25,502 bases of DNA, taken from assembly GCA_013696425.1 (NCBI GenBank), contig JACCYP010000225.1, positions 1-25,502 on the forward strand, read 5' to 3'. The notes beneath the pieces are model-generated. The model saw only the letters and a list, made by a program, of their open reading frames with translations. It ran no database searches and had not been told where the DNA came from. The position numbers and the translations under genes were made by a program. Below, in pieces: positions 14,901 to 21,442 of this stretch (positions are counted from its first letter, which is position 1; each line of letters starts with the position of its first letter). This stretch comes from Thermoleophilaceae bacterium. Lineage in GTDB: Bacteria; Actinomycetota; Thermoleophilia; Solirubrobacterales; Thermoleophilaceae.

Positions 14901-16455
14901 TGAGCGGGCGGTCGGCGATCACGACCGCGGCGGCGTGGATCGAGTTGTTGCGGACGATGCCCTCGAGGCCCATCGCGACATCGATGATCTGGCGCGCCTC
15001 GGGCTCGGTGTCGTACACGGCCTTGAACTCCGGCTCGCCCTTCAGGCACTCCTCGAAGGACTTCGAGCGGCCCATGATCGGCTCCGGGATGAGCTTCGCG
15101 AGCCGGTCGCCGGTGCCGTAGTCGAAGCCCAGCACCCGCGCCGCGTCGCGCGTGGCGGCGCGCGGGAACATCCGGCCGAAGGTGACGATCTGCGCGACCC
15201 GGTCCTGGCCGTACTTGCCGGCCACGTAGCGGATCATCTTGTCCCGCCCCTTCACCGAGAAGTCGATGTCGATGTCCGGCATGGACACGCGCTCGGGGTT
15301 CAGGAAGCGCTCGAACAGCAGTCCGTTCGACAGCGGGTCGACGTCGGTGATGTTGAGGGCGTAGGAGACGATCGAGCCCGCCGCCGAGCCGCGGCCCGGG
15401 CCGACGGCGATGCCGTTGTCCTTCGCGTACTTGACGAAATCCCAGACGATCAGGAAGTAGGCCGAGAAGCCCATCCGGTCGATCACGCCGAGCTCCATGT
15501 CGAGGCGCTCCGTCGCCTCGGCAGGCACCGGGTCGCCGTAGCGGGCGCGCATGCCCTCGATCGCGAGCCGGCGCAGGTAGTCGGCCTCCGGCGAGCCGTC
15601 GGGGGTCTCGAAGCTCGGGATGAGCATCTTGCCGAGCTCGATCTCGACGTTGCAGCGTTCGGCGATCTCGAGCGTGGTGGGCATCGCGTCGGGCCATTCC
15701 TGGAACGCGGAGGCCATCTCGCCCGAGTCCTTCAAATAGAACTCGTTCGTGTCGAAGGACATCTTCGGCTCGGCGAGGGTCGACTTCGTCTGCACGCAGA
15801 GCAGTGCGGAGTGGTGCTCGTAGTCCTCCCGGCGCAGGTAGTGCACGTCGGCGGTGCCGACCACCGGCCGTCCCACCTCGCGGGCGATGCGCACAATGCC
15901 CTCGTTGGCCTTGTCCTGGTCGGGGATGCCGTTCTTCTGAACCTCGAAATAGACGTTCTCGGCACCGAACACGCCCATCAGCTCGTCGGCGTGGGCGCGC
16001 GCCTCGGCGGGGTTGTCGTGGATGAGCCGCTGGCAGAAGCGCGACTGCATGCAGCCCGTGAGCGCGATGACGCCCTCGGAGTGGCGGTCGAGCAGCTCCA
16101 TGTCGACGTTCGCCTTGCCCCGGTGCAGGCCCTCGTGGAAGCCGGCGCTGGTGAGCTTCACGAGGTTCCGGAAGCCCGCATCGGAGGAGGCGAGCAGCGT
16201 GAGGTGGTTGCGCTCGTAGCGGACGGCGTCGCAGCGGCGGTCGTCCACGTAGTAGGCCTCGAGGCCGAGCAGCGGCTTGATCCCATGCTTCTCGCAGGCC
16301 TTGTAGAGCTCGACCGCCCCGTTCATTACCCCGTGGTCCGTGAGCCCGAGCGCGGGCTGCCCGAACGCGGCCGCGCGCTCGGCGAGGGCGTCGATCTTGC
16401 AGGCGCCGTCCAGGAGCGAGTACTCGGAGTGGACGTGCAGATGCGCGGCGGACAC
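11980..16455 (-). CDS. dnaE: DNA polymerase III alpha subunit, interrupted by an in-frame intein
   Basis: The precursor has 1491 residues; removing the intein (754-1088) leaves 1156, the normal size of actinobacterial DnaE1, the main replicative polymerase. The N-terminal PHP domain starts HLHVHSEYSLLDG. Its H5/H7/H9 histidines are intact, unlike E. coli HLRVHS, so a metal-dependent proofreading site is likely. Polymerase carboxylates are D394 and D396 in PDIDIDF and D561 in KMDFLGLRNL. HhH elements follow the intein, and an OB-fold (VTVGGMISECKRIRTKKGEPMMFATLDD) lies near the C-terminus. The GTG start at 16455 gives the family N-terminus; the 58 codons upstream in frame are antisense-like and overlap the PRC-barrel gene. 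No Shine-Dalgarno is visible, but TATATT lies ten bases upstream. The message should be self-sufficient because the intein is in frame. Confidence 0.96.
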   Translation of the reverse strand: MSAAHLHVHSEYSLLDGACKIDALAERAAAFGQPALGLTDHGVMNGAVELYKACEKHGIKPLLGLEAYYVDDRRCDAVRYERNHLTLLASSDAGFRNLVKLTSAGFHEGLHRGKANVDMELLDRHSEGVIALTGCMQSRFCQRLIHDNPAEARAHADELMGVFGAENVYFEVQKNGIPDQDKANEGIVRIAREVGRPVVGTADVHYLRREDYEHHSALLCVQTKSTLAEPKMSFDTNEFYLKDSGEMASAFQEWPDAMPTTLEIAERCNVEIELGKMLIPSFETPDGSPEADYLRRLAIEGMRARYGDPVPAEATERLDMELGVIDRMGFSAYFLIVWDFVKYAKDNGIAVGPGRGSAAGSIVSYALNITDVDPLSNGLLFERFLNPERVSMPDIDIDFSVKGRDKMIRYVAGKYGQDRVAQIVTFGRMFPRAATRDAARVLGFDYGTGDRLAKLIPEPIMGRSKSFEECLKGEPEFKAVYDTEPEARQIIDVAMGLEGIVRNNSIHAAAVVIADRPLTDIVPLQRVEDKGAVSETGERQYRTVTQYSMGPIEEMGLLKMDFLGLRNLDVIEAALDIIERSAGERPDMADLPLDDAKTYAMMAAGDSVGVFQFESDGMRESLRKVKPTEFEDLVALVALYRPGAMRHIDTYALNKRDPESIDYPDPRLRSITEPTYGVILYQEQSMQIAKEIAGFSGARADDLRKAIGKKLRDKMALLKDEFLKGAQESGTSPQVVQHLWQTNEAAADYSFNRCAHSATKVILPDGTRLRLSEAYNQKPAEIMAMWPDGEVRPHRVERIVRTGRKPLKEIRCASGRMIRVTPDHRLLTTGGYREVRDMQVGTELITLPMISGKQREARRKTMTALARRPGRKAQDQRAADRMRAYQATRSPEEKVAHMKRMHELHPAIRRNLAVVREDAIKRTIWLHKNDPEWRRRQIESSIAAVRAAYDTGPGYGHCSVASNGMWCASQPERDMCEWLIARGIAFEMHKVLGNGRICDYYFEGTYWEMDGMDRSHEYFAEKYGDLPFVVVTPEDFKYVVEAQLQKAHAENGDPIVSIEDHDSYMTYDVEMAANGPLNFIANGIVSHNSHAACYALISYRTAWLKANYPAEYMAALISSVMSTKDKVPFFVSKCEEMGIEVLPPDVNESGHDFVVSGGNIRFGLDAVKNVGAAAVEAIVTARESGGPFDSIWDFCERADCRAVNKKAIESLVKCGALDSTGATRAGMLEVLPQAQAAGQKAQQDAQMGQGSIFDGLDEPGPAASSSPFGKQRLPVPSIEDQRADLNAMEKETLGLFLSSHPLKEVRGALRAKVECSLAEIGDKKDGSWVTVGGMISECKRIRTKKGEPMMFATLDDLEGQCEILIFNSAYAGNAEKVDTDAVVIIRGRVDHKERGETKIVVQEVTPFEPTEEEISAAAEIVFEPAKRLTLSLDPGASATLLDDLMDVVKGSPGDHELMLMIGPRTVVLGEGYRVSPRCRNELDELGGVTLA
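13192..14196 (-). mobile_element. DnaE intein (335 aa) with a Vsr-like/PD-(D/E)XK-like nuclease candidate
   Basis: The intein starts at Cys1 (precursor residue 754, after ...YSFNR) and ends at His334-Asn335 before +1 Ser of SHAACYALISYRTAW. Joining the flanks restores the conserved DnaE sequence FNRSHAACYAL. Splicing blocks are visible: A (CAHSATKVILPDG), B with T68-x2-H71 (RVTPDHRLLTT), F (TYDVEMA...LNFIANG) and G (GIVSHN). Between about residues 100 and 300 is a nuclease region. A basic helical stretch (105-195) resembles modular homing-endonuclease DNA-binding motifs. Then E219 (SQPERDM), D246 (RICDYYF) and E255-x-D257-G (YWEMDGMDR) follow in the order seen in Vsr-like enzymes. No LAGLIDADG motif is present. 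By hand count GC is 57% at 13381-13500 against 72% at 15121-15240 in the host gene, which supports transfer. Confidence 0.93.
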
Positions 16456-16465
16456 AGCGGGACTG

Positions 16466-16471
16466 AATATA
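16466..16471 (-). promoter_or_regulatory. Possible -10 box for dnaE (TATATT)
   Basis: A TATATT hexamer, very rare in such GC-rich DNA, ends ten bases before the dnaE GTG. Transcription would start about four bases before the codon or at it. No Shine-Dalgarno is present and no clear -35 is seen. Confidence 0.45.
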
Positions 16472-16474
16472 GGT

Positions 16475-16507
16475 GCGGGATCGGACCGCTTTGGGGTCCT
16501 TTCCCGC
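16475..16507 (-). terminator. Hairpin between the PRC-barrel gene and dnaE
   Basis: GCGGGA (16475-16480) pairs with TCCCGC (16502-16507) and GGACC (16483-16487) with GGTCC (16495-16499), giving 11 pairs with a 2x2 internal loop and a seven-base loop. It follows the last gene of the pheST-arg run and precedes the TATATT box. It could separate the operon from dnaE transcription, or lie in a read-through leader. Confidence 0.45.
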
Positions 16508-16531
16508 AGCTTGCGGGGTCTCTGCCTGGCG

Positions 16532-16804
16532 CTAGTCCTCGCGGCGCGAGTCGGGCAGCGCCATCGCGGCCTCGGCGTCGATAGCCAGCTCGACCCTGCG
16601 CTCGAAGAGGCTGCCCACGTGGGCGGCATCCGCGTAGCGGCGCCCGTCGGCGATCTTGAAGCCGATGCCGTCGAAGATGTCGATCTCGGGCTCGGCCCCG
16701 ACCTCGTCGACCTCGCCCAGGCGGATGCCGTCCGAGGAGAAGACCGGCATCCCCGGGACCAGCATCATGTAGGAGATCGGCTGGCCCGGATCCGGGCTAT
16801 TCAT
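16532..16804 (-). CDS. PRC-barrel-like small protein
   Basis: The 90-residue protein reads VPGMPVFSSDGIRLGEVDEVG, then EIDIFDGIGFKIADGRRYADAAHVGSL and a last strand ERRVELAIDAEAAMALP. The G-MPV-SSDG--LGEV opening followed by short beta strands is the PRC-barrel pattern, also seen in the H subunit of photosynthetic reaction centres and in RimM. Most free-standing members have no known role. It probably acts in the cytoplasm or at a membrane face through the neighbouring small membrane protein. ATG 16804 overlaps the end of that gene by eight bases, which suggests translational coupling. It is the last gene of the pheST-arg run. Confidence 0.8.
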   Translation of the reverse strand: MNSPDPGQPISYMMLVPGMPVFSSDGIRLGEVDEVGAEPEIDIFDGIGFKIADGRRYADAAHVGSLFERRVELAIDAEAAMALPDSRRED

Positions 16805-16958
16805 CCGAGCCGGCGCGCGCGGCGATCACGCCCGCCACCAACACCGCGCCGACGACGCCAAGAGCGCCGAGCTTCACGCGGTTCTGCGCCATCTTGCGCC
16901 CGGCGACCCGCCTCACGATCTGCCAGACGACCCAGCCGAAGATTCCATAGGGCTTCAT
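16797..16958 (-). CDS. Small membrane protein downstream of argG
   Basis: A 53-residue protein with an amphipathic N-terminus (YGIFGWVVWQIVRRVAGRKM) and one transmembrane helix at about 30-47 (LGALGVVGAVLVAGVIAA), ending in a short charged tail. ATG 16958 overlaps the argG stop as ATGA. A good ribosome-binding site (AAGGAAGGA) lies five bases upstream, which is stronger than at most genes here and supports real translation. Its own stop overlaps the start of the PRC-barrel gene. I do not recognise a family. Pairing with a PRC-barrel protein suggests the two act together, but this is inference. Confidence 0.72.
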   Translation of the reverse strand: MKPYGIFGWVVWQIVRRVAGRKMAQNRVKLGALGVVGAVLVAGVIAARAGSDE

Positions 16959-18229
16959 GTGTCCTTCCTTTCCCGGTTGCGCACGCGGTATGCCATCCGC
17001 GACTGCAGGCTCCACAGCTCGATGAAGCCGGGTGATGCCTGCTGGGAGAACAGCCCACCGGATTCGCCGAAGCCGGCGAGGTCCTTGTCATAGAGGGCGT
17101 TCGGCGAGCTGCGCTTCACGGGCACGGCGCTGCCCTTGTAGAGGCGCATCGTGATCGTGCCGGTGACCTGCTCGCTCACCGAGTCCATGTAGGCGTTCAG
17201 GTTCTCGAGCAGCGGCTCGTGCCAGAGCCCGGCGTAGACGAGGAAGCCCCACTGGGTGTCGAGCTGGGGCTTGAAGTTGTTCTGGTGGATCGTGCCGGTG
17301 AGCTTCTCGAGCTCCTTGTGGGCCGGGAGGATGATCGCCGCGGCCGGCACCTCGTAGATGTCGCGCACCTTGAGGCCCACGATCCGGTCCTCGATGTGGT
17401 CCACGATCCCGACGCCGTGGCGGCGGCCGAGGTCGCCGGCGCGCGTGAGGAGTTCCACGAGCTCGAGCCGCTCGCCGTCGAGGGCCACGGGCACTCCGCG
17501 CTCGAACTCGACCGCCACGTCCTCGGGCATGTCGGGCGCCTTGGTGGGATGGGTCACGAGCTCGAAGACGTCATCGCGCGGCGGCTCGTCGAGATCCTCG
17601 ATCGGGCCGCCTTCGGAGGAGCGCCCCCAGAGGTTGTCGTCGATCGAGTAGGGCGGTGCTTCCGTGCCGCCCTTAACCGGGATGCCGTGCTTGCGCGCGT
17701 ACTCGATCTCCTCCTCGCGCCCCATCTGCCAGCCGCGGACGGGGGCGATGATCTTCATCTCCGGGGCGAGCGTGGCGACGGTGGCCTCGATCCGCACCTG
17801 GTCGTTGCCCTTGCCGGTGCAACCGTGCGCGATCGTGTCGCAGCCCGACTGCTTCGCGTACTCGACCGCGAGCTTCGCGATCAGCGGACGTCCAAGGGCC
17901 GTGAACAGCGGGTACCCGCCGCCGTAGAGCGCGTTCGCCTTGATGGCCGGCAGCACATAGTCGCGCGCGAACTCCTCACGCGCGTCGATCACGTGGCACT
18001 CGAGCGCGCCGAGCGCGACCGCCTTGCCCTTCACCACCTCGTAGTCCTCGTCGGGCTGCCCGAGGTTCACGGTGAGGGCCACCACCTCGGCGTCGTACTC
18101 GTCCTGGATCCATTTGAGCATCACACTGGTGTCGAGGCCGCCCGAATAGAGCAGCAGCACCCGGCCGACCTCGTCAGGATCGGCCTCGTAGGAGGCGGTT
18201 TTCGCAAGGGTGTGGCGACGCTCGCTCAT
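16955..18229 (-). CDS. argG: Argininosuccinate synthase
   Basis: The 424-residue enzyme joins citrulline and aspartate using ATP, the next-to-last step of arginine synthesis. The ATP pyrophosphatase P-loop SGGLDTS is at 29-35. AHGCTGKGNDQVRIE, APVRGWQMGREEEIEYARKHGIPV and YSIDDNLWGRSSEGG are family blocks for citrulline and aspartate binding. An extra N-terminal stretch of about 22 residues precedes the usual start VLLLYSGG. ATG 18229 is chosen because it overlaps the argD stop as ATGA, and no later Met precedes the P-loop. In Mycobacterium argF and argR precede this gene and argH follows it; none of the three is here. Instead a small membrane protein gene overlaps its stop. Confidence 0.97.
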   Translation of the reverse strand: MSERRHTLAKTASYEADPDEVGRVLLLYSGGLDTSVMLKWIQDEYDAEVVALTVNLGQPDEDYEVVKGKAVALGALECHVIDAREEFARDYVLPAIKANALYGGGYPLFTALGRPLIAKLAVEYAKQSGCDTIAHGCTGKGNDQVRIEATVATLAPEMKIIAPVRGWQMGREEEIEYARKHGIPVKGGTEAPPYSIDDNLWGRSSEGGPIEDLDEPPRDDVFELVTHPTKAPDMPEDVAVEFERGVPVALDGERLELVELLTRAGDLGRRHGVGIVDHIEDRIVGLKVRDIYEVPAAAIILPAHKELEKLTGTIHQNNFKPQLDTQWGFLVYAGLWHEPLLENLNAYMDSVSEQVTGTITMRLYKGSAVPVKRSSPNALYDKDLAGFGESGGLFSQQASPGFIELWSLQSRMAYRVRNRERKDT

Positions 18230-19377
18230 GGAGCGGCGGATCCTAGGCGCTCCAGCGCGTCCTCGATCTCAGCCGCGGAGACCGTGAGCGGCGGCAGCAG
18301 GCGGATTGTGTCCGGGCCGGTGGCGTTCACCACGAGCCGCTGGTCCAACAGCAGCGAGCGCGCCGCGGCGGGGGCGTCCTCGTGGCGGAAGGCGACCATC
18401 AGGCCTTGCCCGCGCACGCCCTCGAGACCGAGACGCTCGAGGCCCGAGCGCAGCACCTCGCCCTTCGCCCGCACGGAGGCGAGGAAGCCCGGCTCCCCGA
18501 TCACGTCGAGCACGGCGTTCGCCCCGGCGCACACGATCGGGCCGCCGGCGAAGGTCGAGCCGTGGTCGCCCGGCTGGAGCACGTCGCCGTAGTCCGGGCT
18601 AGTGACACAGGCGCCGATCGGCAGGCCGCCGCCAAGGCCCTTGGCGAGGGTCATCACGTCCGGACGGACACCCTCCTGCTCGAACGCCCACATAGCGCCG
18701 GTGCGGCCCATGCCGCACTGCACCTCGTCGAAGATCAGCAGCGCGCCGGCGGCATCGGCCGCTTCGCGCGCGGCGCGCAGCATCTCGCCTGAGAGCGGGT
18801 GAATCCCCGACTCGCCCTGGATCGGTTCGAGCAGCACAGCGGCGGTGCGCTCATCCACGGCGTCGCGGAGCGCCTGCGGATCCCCGCGGCCCACGACCTT
18901 GAAGCCGGGCACGAGCGGCGCGAAAGGCGCCTGCTTGGCCTCCTGCGGCGTGGCGGAGAGCGCACCCATCGTACGCCCGTGGAAGCCGCCCTCGACCACG
19001 ACGATGTCGCCGTGGGCACGGTGCCGGCGGGCGAGCTTGATCGCGCACTCGTTCGCCTCGGCGCCGGAGTTCGTGAAGAAGACCTTGCCGCCGAGGCTCA
19101 GGTCGGCCAGCCGCTGCGCCAGGCGGATGCCCGGCTCGGAGTAGTAGAGGTTGCCCACGTGGGCCAGGCGCGCCACCTGGTCGGTCACGGCCTCGACCCA
19201 CGCCGGGTGGGAGTGACCGAGCTGCACGACCGAGATGCCCGCGAGGAAGTCGAGGTACTCGTTGCCCTGCTCGTCGAAAAGCCGCGTACCCTCCCCGCGT
19301 ACGAACTCGACCGGATGACGCGCGTAGGTCGGGACCAGGTGGTCGCGCTCGAGCGCCTGGAGATCTTCTAGCGCCAT
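18226..19377 (-). CDS. argD: Acetylornithine aminotransferase
   Basis: The 383-residue class III PLP aminotransferase converts N-acetylglutamate semialdehyde to N-acetylornithine. Landmarks are FLAGISVVQLGHSHP near 44-58, NSGAEANECAIKLAR at 103-117, FHGRTMGALS at 132-141, LLIFDEVQCGMGRTG with the PLP-contacting Asp217, and the PLP lysine K246 in LAKGLGGGLPIGA. The start ATG 19377 overlaps the argB stop by one base (TGATG). A long upstream in-frame extension is shadow of argB. It overlaps argG by four bases, so the two are translationally coupled. Confidence 0.96.
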   Translation of the reverse strand: MALEDLQALERDHLVPTYARHPVEFVRGEGTRLFDEQGNEYLDFLAGISVVQLGHSHPAWVEAVTDQVARLAHVGNLYYSEPGIRLAQRLADLSLGGKVFFTNSGAEANECAIKLARRHRAHGDIVVVEGGFHGRTMGALSATPQEAKQAPFAPLVPGFKVVGRGDPQALRDAVDERTAAVLLEPIQGESGIHPLSGEMLRAAREAADAAGALLIFDEVQCGMGRTGAMWAFEQEGVRPDVMTLAKGLGGGLPIGACVTSPDYGDVLQPGDHGSTFAGGPIVCAGANAVLDVIGEPGFLASVRAKGEVLRSGLERLGLEGVRGQGLMVAFRHEDAPAAARSLLLDQRLVVNATGPDTIRLLPPLTVSAAEIEDALERLGSAAP

Positions 19378-20216
19378 CACTTCCAGAGCCGGATCTTCGT
19401 GCCGATGCCGCTGTTGGTGAACAGCTCGAGCAGCAGCGAATGCGGCTTGCGGCCGTCGACGATGTGCGCGGCTCCCACACCGTTCTCGATCGCCGTCAGG
19501 CAGGCCTCGAGCTTCGGCAGCATCCCGCCCTGCACGTCGCCGATCGACTCGCGCACGTCCACGGCGCTCGCCTGCGAGATCAGCTCGCCGTCGGTGTCGA
19601 GCCAACCCTCGACGTCGGTGAGAAACACCACCTTCTCCGCCTGGAGTGCCTGCGCCACGGCGCCGGCGGCCTCGTCGGCATTCACGTTGTGGCTCTGGCC
19701 GCTCGCGTCGGCGCCGACCGAGGCGATCACCGGGATGTAGTCCTCCGCTATGTGGTTGAGCACGCCGGCGTCGACGCGCTCGATCTTCCCGACGAAGCCG
19801 ATGTCGCGATCGCCCGCGCCGAGGTGGGTGCTCACCTGGAAGAGGCTGCCGTCGTCGCCGCAGAGCCCCACCGAGGACTGCCCGTGGCGGTTCAGCCGCA
19901 GCACGATGTCCTTGTTCTCCTTGCCGACGAGCACCATCTTCGCCACCTCGACCGTCGCCTCGTCGGACACGCGCAGGCCACCCACGAACTCGACCTTCAT
20001 GCCGAGGCGCTCCATGTACTTGGTGATCTCCGGTCCGCCGCCGTGCACGACCACCGGGTTCATGCCGACGTACTTGAGGAGCACCACGTCGCGGGCGAAC
20101 TCCTCACGCAGCTCCTCGTCGATCATCGCGGCGCCGCCGTACTTGATCACCACCGTGCTGCCGTGGAACTCCCGGATGTAGGGGAGTGCTTCCAGAAGTG
20201 TTTCGACGTCTCTCAT
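19377..20216 (-). CDS. argB: Acetylglutamate kinase
   Basis: The 279-residue amino-acid kinase phosphorylates N-acetylglutamate. VVIKYGGAAM places the catalytic Lys at 25, VVVHGGGPEITKYM lies at about 56-68 and GLRVSD at 80-85. The nucleotide region includes VIASVGADASGQSHNVNADEAAGA and VVFLTDVEGWL. An N-terminal helix (MRDVETLLEALPYIREF) ahead of the first strand is the feature found in arginine-inhibited, hexameric kinases, so feedback inhibition is likely. It overlaps argJ upstream (ATGA) and argD downstream. Confidence 0.97.
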   Translation of the reverse strand: MRDVETLLEALPYIREFHGSTVVIKYGGAAMIDEELREEFARDVVLLKYVGMNPVVVHGGGPEITKYMERLGMKVEFVGGLRVSDEATVEVAKMVLVGKENKDIVLRLNRHGQSSVGLCGDDGSLFQVSTHLGAGDRDIGFVGKIERVDAGVLNHIAEDYIPVIASVGADASGQSHNVNADEAAGAVAQALQAEKVVFLTDVEGWLDTDGELISQASAVDVRESIGDVQGGMLPKLEACLTAIENGVGAAHIVDGRKPHSLLLELFTNSGIGTKIRLWK

Positions 20217-21442
20217 GTCGTGTACTCCGCGTTGATGGTCACGTATTCGTGCGAGAGGTCCGAGAAGAACACCTCGGTCTCCCCTCCCTCACCGGGCAGC
20301 GTCAGGATCATCTCGACCTCGTTCGCGTTCACGGCCTTCTCGAGGCGCTCGCGCTCCTCGCCGTCGAGCGGCACCTCGGCGCCGGCGGAGGCCACGAGCA
20401 GCCCGTCCACCTCGAGATCGACCACGAACGGGCCGCGCATGGCCTGGCCCGCGGCCTGGAGCACGCGGCCGAAGTTGGTGTCGGCGCCGTGGAGGGCGGT
20501 CTTCACGAGCGGCGAGTTGGCGACCGAGCGCGCCACCGGCTCCACGGCTTCGGGCTCCCCGCGCACCACGATCCGGCCCACCCGGCGGCTGCCCTCGCCG
20601 TCGTGCACGATCTTCATCGCGAGCTGGCGCATGAGCGCGTCGAGTGCCTGGCCGAGTGCGAGCTCGTCCTCTGACTCCGGCTCCACGCGCACTCCGCTTG
20701 CGCCGCCTGCCTGCGTGTAGACGGTGTCGCTGGTGGAGAGCTGGCCGTCCACGGAGATGCGGTCGAAGGAGCGCTTCACGCACACACCCGTGAGCAGCTC
20801 GAGCGTCTCGGCCTCCATGTCGGCGTCGGTCTGCACGAAGCAGAACATCGTCGCGTAGCGGGGCGAGATCATTCCCGCGCCCTTCGACTGGGCGGAGAGC
20901 AGCACGCGGCCACTTGGAAGCGCCACCTCGAGACAGGCACGCTTGGGGCCGTCGTCGGTGGTGAGGATGCACTCGGAGAAGTCGCGCGCGTCGCCGCCGA
21001 GCCGCTTCGCGGCGGCCTCGACACCGGAGCAGAGCTTGTCCTTCGGCAGCACGGGACCGATCACGCCGGTGCTGGCGAGGCCGATCCGGTCGGCCTCGAC
21101 TCCGAGCGCCTCCGCGGCGCTCTCGCGGGAGGCGAGCGCGGTTGCCACGCCGGCGTCGCCGGCGGCGGTGTTCGATCCCCCGGCGTTGGCGACCACCGCC
21201 TGGAGCGCGTCGAGGCGCGCCTCGCGCGAGACGATCACCGGCGCACCCACGCGCGCGTTGCTCGTGAAGCGCGCTGCCGAGACCCCGTCGGGGTTCTCGT
21301 TCAGCAGCACGCCCACGTCGAGGCCCTTCTTCTTCAGGCCCGCGTGCACCGCGCCCGACTTGAAGCCGCGCGCGATGCCGACCGGCTCGAGCTCCTTCAC
21401 GTGCGCGGGCTGCTCCACCCAGCGGGAGTCGAAGAAGGTCAT
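20213..21442 (-). CDS. argJ: Glutamate N-acetyltransferase/ornithine acetyltransferase
   Basis: The 409-residue enzyme moves acetyl from N-acetylornithine to glutamate and may also use acetyl-CoA. It is made as a precursor that cuts itself before a Thr; the family motif KGxGMIxPxxATM appears as SKGAGMISPRYATMF, so Thr198 is the expected nucleophile. STGVIGPVLP (124-133, oxyanion hole) and TTDD (161-164) are also present. The start ATG 21442 overlaps the argC stop (ATGA) and gives the normal N-terminus; an upstream in-frame extension is argC antisense-like shadow. Presence of ArgJ means the cyclic pathway, so a separate ArgE is not needed. Confidence 0.97.
   Translation of the reverse strand: MTFFDSRWVEQPAHVKELEPVGIARGFKSGAVHAGLKKKGLDVGVLLNENPDGVSAARFTSNARVGAPVIVSREARLDALQAVVANAGGSNTAAGDAGVATALASRESAAEALGVEADRIGLASTGVIGPVLPKDKLCSGVEAAAKRLGGDARDFSECILTTDDGPKRACLEVALPSGRVLLSAQSKGAGMISPRYATMFCFVQTDADMEAETLELLTGVCVKRSFDRISVDGQLSTSDTVYTQAGGASGVRVEPESEDELALGQALDALMRQLAMKIVHDGEGSRRVGRIVVRGEPEAVEPVARSVANSPLVKTALHGADTNFGRVLQAAGQAMRGPFVVDLEVDGLLVASAGAEVPLDGEERERLEKAVNANEVEMILTLPGEGGETEVFFSDLSHEYVTINAEYTT

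Noticed and set aside
13489..16584. A 1031-codon open frame on the plus strand, antisense to dnaE
   Set aside because: It is the complement of dnaE with a composition rich in Arg, His, Val and Asp that matches no fold; long antisense frames are expected at this GC content. Similar long frames at 22392-24803, 17219-18592, 5684-6985, 6924-8135 and 12283-13413 were rejected for the same reason.
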